Part shown: positions 1-12,179 of the stretch, one piece after another
How positions within the stretch are numbered: position 1 is the first letter of the stretch
Layout of the letters: the number at the start of each line of letters is the position of its first letter
Source of the DNA: Telmatactis stephensoni
Taxonomy: Eukaryota > Cnidaria > Anthozoa > Actiniaria > Isophelliidae
DNA: 64,000 bases
Direction of reading: 5' to 3'
Assembly: GCA_029948255.1 (NCBI GenBank)
Contig: JALIZF010001470.1
Location: 62,001 to 126,000, forward strand
Notes under the pieces: model-generated
The model's database searches: none
Seen by the model: only the letters and a program-made list of their open reading frames with translations
Told to the model about the DNA's origin: nothing
Position numbers and translations under genes: made by a program

Positions 1-411
1 CTTTCGTAAAACCGTCTTGTGAAACCGACCCGGAGAGAGTTTCAGCTAAATGACAATATTACACAGTGCAATGCGTTGTGAAACTTGTCTCGCAACGGCC
101 ATTGAGGCAAGTTTCAGAGAAAAGTTTCAGCGTGTAACAGCACCTTTAGACTTAAAATGCCGTTTATACGGAGAGATTCGCGCCTTATATAAGGCCATGA
201 TGATAAAGATAGAGAATTTTTAAGCCGATGATACAGGCTGAAATGTTTTCTCGCGCTGACAATTTTATTTTAGAGATTTTCTACGAGAGCAAAATTGTCG
301 AGTGCATCATGTTTGTGCAACAGCGCTTGCGACGAATTCCCGCAACAAAGATTTAATTGCAGAAAGTTCAAAAGTGCATATGAAAGTTTCTCTGCAACGT
401 ATTGGATATTA

Positions 412-635
412 GGGGGCGTATACATGGCACTAGGATCATCCTAGCACTAGGATCATCCTAGCAGGCGAATCATCCTACCTGCTATACATTTACTGCATTC
501 TGTTTACATGGAAATTTGTGTCTTCGATTCACTTCGGGTACTGGGATCATCCTACTAAACAGAATGCAGTAAATGTATAGCAGGTAGAATGATTCGCCTG
601 CTATAGGATGATCCTAGTGCCATGTAAACACCCCC
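412..635. mobile_element. Foldback MITE, PIF/Harbinger-like (TTA target duplication)
   Basis: A 224-bp inverted-repeat element. The left end GGGGGCGTATACATGGCAC and the right end (reverse complement) GGGGGTGTTTACATGGCAC are followed by long complementary arms containing ACTAGGATCATCC. It is flanked by TTA at 409-411 and 636-638. A 3-bp TWA duplication with G-rich termini fits PIF/Harbinger MITEs. There is no coding capacity. Confidence 0.75.
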
Positions 636-1659
636 TTACACGCCTCGCAATGAATGTTGCCGAATGATGATACTGCGTTCCAATTTTCTTTTTCATTGCA
701 ACAAAAACTAAAATTGCATTGCCAGGCCAAAACAAAAACGAAAATGACGAAATATTTTTCTAGAAGTCAAGAATTACATGTAATGTACATTTATTGAAGA
801 ATTGCAGCGTGTGTCAACGGCTTATGGTTCAGTCTTTACAGCGTATAGTTTTTCTCTGTCCAAGTTACTATAGAGACCGGGAATGAAATCGAATGCTTGT
901 TCTGAACACTTACTGTATGTTTGGCTTTTTCCTTGTATCTGAAACAAACGAAGTGGAAATGATTGTAGTAAGACGTTATAGTATAAAAAATGAATTTTTT
1001 AATTTCTGTGTGTAAACATTTTCACGGTAAAAGCGATGAATATTTCCACTTTATATAGAGTATAATAAAGATTTTACTTACATTTCTTTACAAATTTCCA
1101 TTGTATGAGAATGACGATGAGCAGGGCCAGAATTATTACTGCTAAAACTATTGATAATGGTCATAATTGGTGCATCGCTGCTGCTGACAGTTGCTATACA
1201 ACTTGGTATCTTAGAAGATGGTGGACGACCTATAATAAATAATGATATCGGGCATTATAAACAAGCAAAACGACAACATACAAGCAAGCAAAAGAATAAA
1301 GAAAACAAATAAGTACACACAAATATACAAAAAAGCAAGAAAAAAAGCGAAGAAAAGAACAATTACATTAAATTTAGATAAGTGAAGGCTTCGATGGCAG
1401 AGGAACGAAGACATATCTTAAGTATACTGCAGACAAAGGTAATATGTACGAAAGTATGGTAGCTGGCTAGTTTGATTGATAATTAGTTTTGCGCAACCTC
1501 GATCCCAGGGCGGGCCCTCTCACCTGAAGGGGGAAGAGAAGGCCCTGGGAACAAGGTCGCCGCACTTCAGTGTTTACGAGTTATGTTCAAATGATCATTG
1601 ACGTCATCGAGGATGCCACGTAAACCAGTGAAATGGCGTTCTCGACCACAATGGAAACT

Positions 1660-1835
1660 AACACAGTATTTGCGAGTAGATTTCGTGTGAGTGTGAAAAT
1701 GACACCGCACGGTCACGGCACGGTCCCTACAAGAATTTCAAATGTTTTTATGTACATCACGGCACTGACACGATCACGGCACGACGTGGTCCGTTTCACA
1801 CTCATACAAAATCTGTTCTATGAAAGAACGTGAAT
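1660..1835. repeat. CGTG-rich foldback element, copy 1 of 6
   Basis: Terminal inverted repeats of the type AGATTTCGTATGAGTGTGAAA (here TTCGTGTGAGTGTGAAAA at the left, TTTCACACTCATAC at the right) enclose CACGG/CCGTG simple-repeat arms. It lies just past the stalk exon donor of lectin copy A. Confidence 0.65.
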
Positions 1836-2024
1836 GTTTGAGAAAAATTATAAGCGTACCAGGTAATTTATGAGCTGTTGTAGTCGTGGACGTAGTTGGC
1901 TGTTCACCATCACTGTGAGAGGAAAAGGTGGTTTCTAAGGTAGTACTTTCAATCGTGGTCTCTGTGATAGTACTTTCAATCGTGGTCTCTGTGGTGGTAC
2001 TTTTACTGGTAAAGTTTCCTGGGC

Positions 2025-2058
2025 ATCATCTATCTATCTATCTGTATCCATCTATCTG
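2025..2058. repeat. (ATCT)n microsatellite
   Basis: Imperfect ATCT tetranucleotide run directly upstream, in the gene sense, of the stalk exon of lectin copy A. Confidence 0.8.
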
Positions 2059-3402
2059 TAATGTTGCTACAAGCTAAGAAATCTCACGTGTTTTAAAATT
2101 TGAAAACATGCTTTAACGAAAAATGAAGATAAACACCAAAATTTAGATAAAATCCAAACATATAAAGATAAATATGGGAGCCGGGTCGAGGTGAGGATGT
2201 AGATAAGCACGTAGAACCCCCCGTTGCGGACTCCTTGTGGCTATAAATCTGTTTGTCATGCTTTGGGTCCACAGGGTATGTGACGCTTTACTGATAGTCA
2301 GCTCCTTTTTTCCATTTTTTTTCCTCCCTCCTCCTTATCCATTTTTTTTTCTCCCTCCTCCTTACGAGAATTTCTCTTTCTCTCGCACAGTGTTCTATAA
2401 CTCTGTCTATTCTTACCTTGTTCATGAATATTGTATTCACAAATGCGTCCTCTACTTAAAGTCCTTCTTACATTTGTAAATGATCCATGTGCATGTCGTG
2501 GAAAGTTTTTCGCTATTATGACAAAGTATTCAAAATCCATATAAAAAGATGGTTTTCTAGGCTGCCATTTGTTATAGGTCAAGTTATAACCACTAAGCCA
2601 TTTCCATTGTCTCTGACTTTTTTGGTACACAAGTCCAATCCACCATTCATTGTGGCCCCTAATATATGTGGATCTTTTTTGAATTTGTCTTGTTATGAAT
2701 TCCCATTCATCTTGTGTTTCCATAGAAACGAGATCTCCGCCATTTTGCCTACATAACTTTCGACTTGTAGTCCACTCAGCGAGCTGTCTATGATACGAAT
2801 AGCAAGAGCACCTCGTCGGTGGAGAACCTAAAAGTAAGGAACACACTCAATACGTAATCTTTATCTAACTTCCGTATATTCTGTCAGGCTTTGGCAGCTA
2901 TGGCCATTTCGAGATGACAAAAAATGATTTGTCATTTTAGAGTTGTTTAATTTATCCCGTGAAAAAAATGTTATTGAACTAATAGATTCTAGATCTAATT
3001 TTTTTTAGTTTTTAGTTTTGTCTTCTACAACTCAGTACTCACTAAGTCAGTCCATATTTAATGAGCACGTTAGATAAAATCTCTAATAACTGAAACTTTA
3101 TTGGTCTGTAGAGTGCACGCCATATATTCGTGAAATAAACCTTAGTATGAACTATTATGTACAAACTAGTTGATATCACTGAAGCAGATCAGGGAGCATT
3201 CGATCTTGAGCATTTCAATAAAGAATGATATACATGAATTACAATTTTGGAAGGCTGTTAAAACGATCTAACAATACGAGTTTTATTCAAAATTTTGAAA
3301 CTTGATAAATCATCCATAAGTTAACTTACCATATGTTCTTATAATCACAACAACAACCAATATTGATATCCATTGTACTGGTATAAAAGGGACTGCAATC
3401 AT

Positions 3403-4551
3403 TTTTATCTCTTGTACAACTCCTTTGAGGATACCTTGGGCTTTAATTTTGCGAGGTCTTCCTGTTGTAAATGAAACAGCAAGTTGTGGAAGAGCTGAAC
3501 CTGTGGCTGACGCCTGACAACTTGGTTTCAACTTTACTAAATGAAAGAAGATGGTAAGGGGAAGATGGAGACGCAGATGAATATATTTTCACTGGCCTTC
3601 AAACAGCGGAGGGGGAAGGGCAGGGGAGGGGAAACGGAGTGGAGGGAAAAAGGAGCGGGAGAGCCTCTCCTTCCACTTTTCCTCTCCCTCATGTAGCTCT
3701 TTCCCCTCCCCTTCCCTCCTCCATTATCTCGAATATCGCTTTCTGATTGGTCAAAAATGAGTGCCATCCAAACTGACGTTACGTGCGGTTGAAGAATTTG
3801 TTTTGTTTTATAGATTTCTCTTGTGAGCGTCGGATTGCCCAAATTTTAGTAAAAATGAGCAGTTAAGCTGTTGTTCTAGATTGCAAAAGAGTATTTTTGC
3901 CGAGAACGGCAAAAACCTTGATCGAAAATCTCAGTATGTTTACTTGTCAGTACATAGACGATCGCTCCTCCTGTACCTTTTGTTCAGTGAATGGAAATAA
4001 AATATTGGACATCTTTCGTGCAAGATAAGTCTCGTTTCACCAGTCAGTTTTCAATTAAGTTTCACATTTATTCACTCAATATAATTTACATACAAAATAG
4101 AAATATAATACTATTGATATGATAAAAATCACTTCAAAATACCAACTGAATGACTTCAAAACTTTGCTTGCTCATGTTTTCATGGGCAGTAGTACATTTT
4201 TACGATTGAACCCCGCTCTTCATTTACCAGATGCAAATCAACATCCAACAGTCTTCAAAAAGGGCTTATTTGTAGCTTTTAGGAACTTAGAAAATAAAAA
4301 ATCACCAGAGAATTGAAAACTCGTTATCACTACCTAAATATGGTAAAAAATTCAACGACATTTCAATTTTAGTCACGATCTGCTTCAAATAGAATTCTCT
4401 ATTTCCCTGGGTGGCTCTACTCTCAGTTTTGTTTTAGGGCCATTTCCGAAACCGCTTAAAGGGAATGGGACGGAGTACCACCATTTTATCTGTTGACACA
4501 GGATGTTTAGAAGTAATGCTTTATTCAATAAAGCTATGTTACCTATATTGA
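3403..4551. other. Intergenic, between divergent lectin copies A and B
   Basis: No supported gene. It holds a GA/CT-rich imperfect palindrome at about 3600-3725 and otherwise AT-rich unique-looking DNA. With 5397-5650 it forms the head-to-head spacer between copies A and B, so the promoters of both should lie here. No convincing core promoter motif was recognised. Confidence 0.5.
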
Positions 4552-5396
4552 ACTGATCAAGAGAGCATAAATAAGAGAGGGAAACTTGTTAATGGGGCGC
4601 GCGCCGTGATGATTCCCATCTGTGCTATTTTTAGTAACCGGATGCAGTTTAATTTTCGTCTTACCCTACACCTGTGCGTCATAATTTGACACTTCCGGAA
4701 CCAGAGAACCGTTTAGTGCAGATTTGAGTTTTCAAAAACAGCGTTAAAATCAAAGTTATCATAAAACTGCTGTTGTTCACATTATCTACCATCAAAAGTG
4801 TGTATTTTCTGATTACAAAGGAACGATTTTGATGAGAAACAAGGCAAAAACGTCGAAGATTTTGTTGTGTTTCAAGCTGAAAGAAATTTTAGCGGAAATG
4901 CGCGCGCTACACGTCATCGAGCGCGCGCTTAGGTTTATTCAAAAATTTTCGCTCATTTAGATGAGAAAAACTCGTTTGTTTTTATAATTTTTTGATGTAA
5001 ATTATTAATTGGACATCAGATGGCTTTTTCGTGGAATCTAGAATAAATTTGGTATCGATTGTGTGATTTTATGAAGCTCAAATCGCGAAATTCCACTCGT
5101 TCAATTTTTCGACGCACGTGAGTAGGGTAAGACGAAAATTTAACTGCATCCGGTTACTAAAAATGGCGCGCGCCGTGATGATTCCCATCTGTGCTATTTT
5201 TAGTAACCGGATGCAGTTAAATTTGCACTAAACGGTTCTCTGGTTCCGGAAGTGTCAAATTATGACGCACAGGAGTAGGGTAAGACGAAAATTAAACTGC
5301 ATCCGGTTACTAAAAATAGCACAGATGGGAATCATCACGGCGCACGCCCCATTAACAAGTTCCCCTCTCTTATTTATGATCTCTTGACTGATCAGT
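4552..5396. mobile_element. Long foldback element with internal rearranged copy
   Basis: Left arm 4552-4735 and right arm about 5213-5396 are inverted repeats of each other: GATGATTCCCATCTGTGC and TATTTTTAGTAACCGGATGC at the left, complements at the right. A second inverted piece of the same arm lies at about 5118-5212, so the right side carries a partial duplicate. No ORF is present. Terminal TGATCA-type sequence occurs at both ends. The superfamily is not assigned. Confidence 0.7.
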
Positions 5397-5650
5397 ACTT
5401 GGCATTAATCGAAATAAACACACTAAAGTTTCAAAATGTCTTGTCAATTAGACAAAGATGAAACGTTATCAAAAGAGTAACTTGCAGTTTCATATCATTT
5501 TAGGCCCTATTTGGACTCCCTCCACTTCTCTCTCTATATATATATCATGCTGTTTCATAATTACTTAAATCACAAAGAGAAAGGGGAAAATGTATTTCAC
5601 ATAAATAAAGAATCATTGAAGACTGTGAAGTTTGAATGTAATTAGATAGA

Positions 5651-8600
5651 ATGGCTGCTATGATGCTAACATTTTATCGATGGATATCGATGTTAGTAAT
5701 AGTAATAATGGTGATAAGAGCAAATGGTAAGTTATTACATCTTCTAAGAAGTATGAGCATTCTTTAGTAGCAGTGTATGAGAAAGTGGTTATTATTGCTC
5801 TAGAAAACTCATGCCTACATATTTAATGTAGAACGCGCGTGCATGTCTATGTACTGTGATATAAACACGATGGGAGATGTAGAGCAAGAGAAAAGTAAGT
5901 TTAGGAACACGAGGTGTAGCCAAGGTGTAGCCAGAGTGTTTATATCACAGTTTATAAAATATTTGAGATATAACGCGCCGCTGATTGGCTGGCTACCGTG
6001 TTTATATCAGAGGACAGAGACATGGCTCGCTCAAAAAATGTCGAAAATATTTTATAAAAGCAATATAAAACGATCGCTTATGTCTCTGTTCTGTGATATA
6101 AACACTCTGGAAGATGTAGAGCACTCGAAAAGCAAGAGAAACACTCGGCTACGCCTCGTGTTCCTAAGCTTGCTTTTCTCTTGCTCTACAACTTCCACTG
6201 TGTATATATATCACAGTACAGAGACATGCGCGTGCGCGTTTTATATTCCTTAAATATGATTCCACAGACGAAAAAACTATTAAGTTACATTTCTAAGTAA
6301 CATTGGAACCTCGACTTCCGATAAGTAACTGGACTTGAAGTATTACAGCTAATTTTACTTTTATGTTTAGCTCAGTGTTCATGCTATACGTTTGATGGAG
6401 ACTCGAACGTCAATAAATGGGATACAAGTCGAGACTTATGTAAGCGAAATGGTGGAGATTTGGTTTCTATGGAAACACAAGATGAATGGCGATTTATAAA
6501 GACGCAAATTCAAAGTAAATCGACAAAAAGTGGCAGTCATAATGAATGGTGGATCGGACTTGTGTATAATGGAAGTCTGGAGCAATGGATGTGGCTTAGT
6601 GATCATAATTTGACCTACAACAAATGGCAACCTCACGAGCCATCGAGTTTCTCTAAAGAATACTACGCCATAATAGCAAAAAACTACCCATCATCTTATA
6701 AAGGGTTGTTTAATAACCTGAGGAGAGACGGAAGTAAAGGATGGATTTGTGAATTCAATATTACTAGAAAAGGTGAGGGAAGAAAGAATAGACTGCTTCC
6801 GAATTTCCCTTTAATTATCGAGTACGACATTACGTAACATCCGAAGAAAACTCGAGATTTCCCGAAAATGACGTAGGCTATAGGCTTGGATTGCTATAAC
6901 TGATAAGTGTTTATTAGTGTTTTTCTGTGTCAAACCTCTTTTTGAAAACACTAATAACTACGTCTTAATGTCACTGCCGACATGTGTCACATAGCACCGA
7001 TTAGTCTAGCTGTCTAAGCAGCATACTTTTCACATCATTTCATATCTGTTGTTTTGTTTTTGTGTTTGGTCATTTTAAGTCATTTTTGTGCGCCTTTTTT
7101 TTTTTTTTCTTTTTTTTTTCTTTCTTTCTTTGTTTCTTTCGTTCTTTCTTTTCTTCTTTCTTTCTTCTTTTCTTTCCTTCCTTTTCCTTTATTTTCAGAT
7201 ACTTTCTTTTTCTAACTTCATGTCTCATTTTTCAAGCAAGTTTTGTCTTTTTATATTTTCTCTAGTTTTTGTGCCAATGTGAATTGATCATATATTGCTA
7301 TATTTTCTTGCTTTTTCATCTTTTCTCAGTTTATCAGTCTATGTTTAAGTTATTTGTCAATTTTGCAATTGGTTTCACAAATTATGCAGTCAGCTAATTC
7401 ACCATCGGTATCTCTCAGTTTGCAGAACTAGTCAACATAAATGGCCAGAACGACGACAATGTAAACAAATCACAAATACTGATAATCCTCAAGAAACAAC
7501 AGTTCCGACCTCAGCATCTGATAATTTACCAGGTAAAGTTTGAACGATCCACTTATTCATCGCTTCACTATAACAGATACATTTTTTTTCGCTAACTCTT
7601 TTTGGCTTGGATGCTGCAGTGGGCACGCACTGATTGGATGAAATTCTCCACAATCCAGTTTATTTATATCGCACGCTCTCATTGGCTAAATTTTTGCAAT
7701 TAACGTCATTAAAATCGCCATGTTTAATTTGTATATGTCACTGATTGATTATAATCACATTCTTGAAAATACCAAAGAGCCCGATGAGACTAAAACGCCA
7801 AAGTCTCTTGAGCAATAGAATTTTTGCTGCAAGCCGCCAGACGAGCAGCAACACTAATTTTGACTGATACGTTTCGATCTTGTGGAATATCTAGAGATGA
7901 TTTTCTGAAGCTGCAGACCAAAAGTATGTGTGGCCAGCAGCAGTTATGAAGAGAACTAGTACTAGTGAACACTAGTAATTGAATTTGAAAACATCTCAAA
8001 CATTACAGTACACAGCTCGAAGTATTTCACTTTCTATTAGAAACATGCAGCGAGTATAATCAAATGTTTAGTTCTTTATCAGAGTGTTTGAAAAGCATTT
8101 CCCTTAATTAAATTGTGGATTTTGAACGTAGTCAATGTAACATTACATCTTAGTAAAGTTTGCGACCTTGCATGATGAGAACGCATGAGAATCCAATCCG
8201 TTTCACTGCCATTGTTTTATTCCTTGTTCTCCAAGCAGTCTGGCTCCTACAAGCAAACTTATCCTGAGTAGCCTGTTCTAAGGAAAGGAGGGACATAGGA
8301 AGGAAATGGGAGGGGGAAATAAGGCACATTTCCATTCCACCCGCCCTCCCTTCCCCTAGGGCCAGCTTTCACACGATTTGTTTTCATGTTTTTTGTCTGT
8401 AGATCACACCAGATCAACTCTTCCAAAAGCACCAAGTCCTACAAGAACGACATACAGTGGAACACCACGCATGACCGTTATAGTAGTTTTGTCAGTAATC
8501 ATACTGGTTTTGCTCTCTATCATCATTGTATTGGTGATACGATGGAAACGAAAGAAGAAATGTAAGTCAAAAAACATCATAAATAAACAAATAAACATAG

Positions 8601-9450
8601 AGAAATATACTGCTTGGCCCGGTTGTACGAAGGTTGGATAAAGTTATCCACCGGATAAGAGTTATCCACTGTATAGATTTTGTTTAGATTTTATTCGCTG
8701 GATAAGGATTTATCCGCTGGATAGCGCTATTCACCCTTCGTACAACCGGCCCCTTGTCTGAAACTGAAATAAGAACTAGGAAGCCCATCTCCACTTTCAG
8801 CACCTTTTTGTTTTCGACCTTCTCCATTGCTTCCTGAAAAGGGCTTAATTGTCTAAACTTATTACAACTCGTGAGCTGAGAGTTGTGCATAGAATATTAC
8901 AATGTAGTGGTAGTGTATTTGAGAGTACAGTGTCCCCAATGAGCGCTAGTGCTACGCAACGCATTGGACACAAATTATAATTAACTGTTTTCATTTTATT
9001 CAAATTTAGTTTCAAGACAGCAGGAAAGGGAAGAGTGAGTATTGAAATTGTTGATTTTTTTTTCCTTTTACAAGGAAATCGACAGCGTTCTTTATCGTTT
9101 ATTACCAACGGCACGTCTTTAACCAATCAAATTCTTTCTTTAGTATACGTCGTAATAAAACAATTGAAATGGAACCCCAAGGAACCATGGGACATGATGA
9201 CGTCACGGCTACAGCAGCACCAGATCTAGCGAAAGGAGGCAGAAAACACAGGACAAACTTTAGAGAACCTTTATCAAGTGAATATGAAAACACTGAAGTC
9301 ATAAGCAATGATGCTGTAAATAATGGCTCAAGGATTGTCAGCGTTGCCATGAGAACAGAACTCGTGTACGATTACGCAGACAATATTCGCAGGAACTTTG
9401 GCTGGAACGATGAAAACAGTGGCTATATCTCCATGGATGGAGAGGCTTGA
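5651..9450 (+). CDS. C-type lectin-like transmembrane receptor, copy B
   Basis: Six exons: 5651-5726, 6371-6772, 7419-7532, 8403-8561, 9010-9034, 9144-9450 (1083 nt, 360 aa). All junctions are phase-consistent. Layout: signal peptide 1-25; CTLD about 26-159 (CSCYTF, GGDLVSMETQDEW, NEWWIGLVYN, LTYNKWQPHEPS, WICEF); short Ser/Thr stalk 160-197; TM about 222-243 (VIVVLSVIILVLLSIIIVLVI) followed by a basic stop-transfer RWKRKKK; tail about 250-360. Tail tyrosines: Y306 in EYENTEV (YxN, Grb2-SH2 type), Y334/Y336 in VYDYADNI, and Y353 in GYISM (YxxM, PI3K p85 type). There are no charged residues in the TM, so pairing with an ITAM adaptor is not indicated. Type I topology follows from the N-terminal signal peptide. 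The ligand is unknown; a role in recognition is inferred from the family. The start is the first Met of a signal peptide aligned in all paralogs. Confidence 0.85.
5830..6240. repeat. Foldback repeat inside intron 1 of lectin copy B
   Basis: Inverted repeat: GTACTGTGATATAAACAC, TAGAGCAAGAGAAAAG and GGAACACGAGG at the left have complements near 6130-6230. A fragment of the same family lies at about 16960-16985 in the VWDE-like gene (TTTATATCACAGTACAGAGA). Confidence 0.65.
7096..7192. repeat. Poly-T / (TTTC)n low-complexity tract
   Basis: Long pyrimidine tract of T runs and TTTC units in intron 2 of lectin copy B. It explains the spurious Phe-rich frames there. Confidence 0.85.
8618..8753. mobile_element. 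Short foldback MITE with TTATCC-rich core
   Basis: Ends GGCCCGGTTGTACGAAGG and its complement (CCTTCGTACAACCGGCC) enclose several GGATAA/TTATCC segments. About 136 bp, in intron 4 of lectin copy B. Confidence 0.7.
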
Positions 9451-9933
9451 GCCTTCCTTCCTCAGAAGAGTGCTCCATATAACATTAGTATCAACATCTT
9501 TATGGAAACAGAAGCTCTTTATACTCCTCTCTCCTAACGGTAGCAACCGTTGATAACAATAACCACGTTTGCATAAAAACACGTCCTGAATTCCTCTCTT
9601 TTTATAAAAGCATACCAATTACAGTTGATAAGATGGGTGTATCTCCACCATAACAGTCGCTGAGCCATGTCAAGATGAACTTTTTAAAGTGCTAGCCGTT
9701 TAATTAGTTACTAGTAAGTTAATAAATTTGTTCTGATTATTATCAATTCCTTGCGATTAGGAAACCTTTTAACACAAGCAAATTGTTGAAGAAATTACAC
9801 CTGTGGTGGACGATGATACAAAAAGTCATGTCTTTTTATTAAAATGCCGCACTTTCCATTTAGAATTAATTAGAACAATTCAAGCTCATCAATGTTTCGC
9901 TTATATCAATAAAGTCATGTTTATTTATCAATT

Positions 9934-10122
9934 AGACAACAGAAAGCCGCGCGCCCATGGCGTTATAGACGCACGAGAGAAAATATAAAGAACGATTAAC
10001 AAACGTAAGAGTGGCACGAGGCGTAGCCGAGTGCGACTCTAGTTTGTTAAGAGTTCTTTATATTTTCTCAAGTGCGTCAATAACGCAATGGGCAAGCGGC
10101 TTTCTGTTGTCTAATTGATTTA
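9934..10122. mobile_element. Foldback MITE
   Basis: TIR CAATTAGACAACAGAAAGCC at the left and GGCTTTCTGTTGTCTAATTG at the right, with long complementary arms including ATATAAAGAAC and GGCGTAGCCGAGTGC in the loop. No ORF. Confidence 0.75.
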
Positions 10123-10139
10123 TAACAGAGCCTAGAACG

Positions 10140-10330
10140 TTAGAAACGGAGCCGTGCAGCCCATGGGGAAATAGTTCATAGACTTTTCAACCAATCAGAG
10201 CGCGCGTTATATGTGTCGCCATCTTAAAAACGAACGATTTGAAAAAGATGATGACGAAGATAGTGCGCGCGCCGTGCAGCCCATGGGCAAATAGTTGATA
10301 GCTTTCTGGCCAATCAGAGCGCGCGTAAGA
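10140..10330. repeat. Direct repeat, about 120 bp apart
   Basis: GCCGTGCAGCCCATGGG, AAATAGTT and CCAATCAGAGCGCGCG occur at about 10152-10206 and again at about 10270-10326, forming two tandem copies of a roughly 60-bp unit. Confidence 0.65.
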
Positions 10331-10473
10331 TTGTAGCTATGTTATAAACTTTATTCTTTATTATTATTATATCGACATAGTATTGTAAAGCGCTATATGG
10401 AGAACTAGTCGAGTTAGCGCTATATAAATTAATTTATTATATATTATACTAATTTTAGTCGTCAGTAGAATAT

Positions 10474-10621
10474 CGTAGAGTGATCGCACTTAATCCGTGA
10501 AAAAGTACAAAATCTACTTTGTACAAAAAAGTATAAAATCCTTTGTTTTCCATTGTTTAATAATGCTATTTTGCATTATTTAGCTAGTACAATTTCACGG
10601 ATTAAGTGCGATCACTCTACC
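10474..10621. mobile_element. Foldback MITE (short member)
   Basis: TIR GTAGAGTGATCGCACTTAAT at the left, with the exact complement ATTAAGTGCGATCACTCTAC at the right. 148 bp, AT-rich core. Same TIR family as the element at 10786-11221. Confidence 0.8.
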
Positions 10622-10785
10622 ATGCGGCTTTCCAGAGACGGAAAAAAATAATAAAAAATTAGAGTTGTTTACTTAACCTGTGAAATATTTTTAGGCCTTA
10701 TATACTTAGAAGGTTGTCAATCTATTGCTTTAATTGTGTCTATTGTAGAATCACTCTAGCAACAATTAAAAATATAGAAGTAACT

Positions 10786-11221
10786 GTAGAGTGCATGCAC
10801 TTAATCCGTGAAACAAGCACTACTAATTACTACCAAGAGACCATAATACTAAGAGAGCGAAGCTCAGTATTGATGTCTGTGCCATGTTCGTGGCGGCTAA
10901 GGCTATTTTTAGTAACTTCGCCATCGCGCGCGCAAGGCACTTAAACAATAGAATTCAAATACGGTCCCTTCCGCGCGCACGCTAAAAAGCATATATTCTA
11001 TTGGTTGAGGGTCTTGCGCGCGCGATGGCGAAGTTACTAAAAATAGCCTTAGTCACCACGAACATCGCACAGACATCAATACTGAGTTTCGCTCTCTTAG
11101 TATTATGGTCTCTTGTTACTACTAGTGTTGATTAGACAATAGGAAACAAAGGAATTACCCGACATAATTTAGCACTATTTTGTACTATTTATGTTTCACG
11201 GATTAAGTGCGTGCACTGTAG
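10786..11221. mobile_element. Foldback MITE carrying a second foldback element inside
   Basis: Outer ends GTAGAGTGCATGCACTTAAT and the complement ATTAAGTGCGTGCACTGTAG match the 10474-10621 family. Inside, 10842-11118 is an independent inverted repeat: AGAGACCATAATACTAAGAG and CTATTTTTAGTAACTTCGCC at the left, complements at the right. The layout indicates insertion of one foldback into another. Confidence 0.75.
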
Positions 11222-11703
11222 TTCTGTACAATCAAATGTATTTTATTATATTTTATTATATTTTGTGAATCAAAAGTATTCTATTTCATAACACTCGCAT
11301 TCATGCTCAGCTGAAATTAAGGAATGGGGAAAAATATTGATCAGCGGCCTAAGACAAGCTGGAACAGCTTGGCTTAGGGGAGCGGTACAAACGACCCACG
11401 CGAATTTCAGGGGCGGGTGGGTGGGCCGTTCCACTGTTCGCTGTTCCGCTGGAACTGAGCAAGAACCGAGTGATTCATTTGGATTTGGCATTTTATAGTC
11501 ATAGCCCCAAGGGAGGCACGTGCCTATTTGTATCTAGCTGCACGGGGAATGTTATTTCATGTTATTTCATCTTTGCATGTCATTACGAGTATTATGAATA
11601 GGGTCTGGGTGTTAATAAAAATAGAGGACGTGGGGGAGGGGGAGGGGGGTCAGAAGTCAACCCCTTAACCGAGCCAGTCCGGGTCATATAATCAGACCCT
11701 AAC

Positions 11704-11826
11704 GCTAGTTAAAGCTAAACAGAATGGAAAAAGTCGAAACAAGTGCGAGGTTACTGGAAATCGAACTCGGGACCTCTCGCATCAGAAATCGGCCAATAAT
11801 CAACTGAGCTACACTTGGCCAAGTGA
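11704..11826 (-). repeat. tRNA-derived SINE, minus strand
   Basis: The reverse complement shows an A-box-like TAGCTCAGTTG and a B-box GAGTTCGATTTCC, followed by CAGTAACCTCGCACTTG and a TTTCC-rich tail. The tail matches the plus-strand element at 55051-55176, so this is a dispersed SINE family and not a functional tRNA. Confidence 0.7.
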
Positions 11827-12179
11827 CCATGCCAAGCTGTCTGACTCCACACTATGGATCAGCACGAAAACTGAAAGAGGAAAGAAAATAGGAGGAAATA
11901 AGATCCATTTTTTAAACTAAGTAACTGAAGCCTAACGTGAAAACTAAAGCTTCGTTTCCATGTCGTCACTTCGCCGGATCTGGAAAAGTGTGTTCAATCG
12001 CAGGAATAATATGTAAACCACACACAAATCATACTTTTTGACACGGTCAGGTCTGTCTCCCAAACTACAGCAGCGTTTTACTTTTGTCTATCAAAGAGAA
12101 ACAAAGGCACGCTTCAAGTTTATACAGATAAGCGAGTGGACGTATCGCAGCACTTTTTAGTGTCTTCGTCTAACGCTCC

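Larger units (their letters stand above)
914..3402 (-). pseudogene. C-type lectin-like receptor, copy A (frameshifted TM exon)
   Basis: Minus-strand paralog of the lectin receptors at 5.65, 29.5 and 34.7 kb. Exons read by eye: signal peptide 3402-3330 (73 nt, ATG at 3402, hydrophobic run, phase 1), CTLD 2827-2417 (411 nt), Thr-rich stalk 2018-1860 (159 nt), TM exon 1229-1082 and micro-exon 938-914 (25 nt). The CTLD has the family features: CSCYSY start, GGDLVSMETQDEWEF, NEWWIGLVY, LTYNKWQP and GRICEY. The TM exon is 148 nt, while the three intact paralogs have 150, 156 and 159, all multiples of three. Alignment places one extra base near 1145-1155, just before the hydrophobic segment, so the membrane anchor (AVIILALLIVILIQWKF in the shifted frame) is lost. 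A possible short final exon at 867-822, ending in TAA, is weakly supported. It is probably a pseudogene. A secreted form or an assembly error are the alternatives. Confidence 0.75.

Noticed and set aside
7062..7282. Phe-rich frames
   Set aside because: Low-complexity T/TTTC tract.
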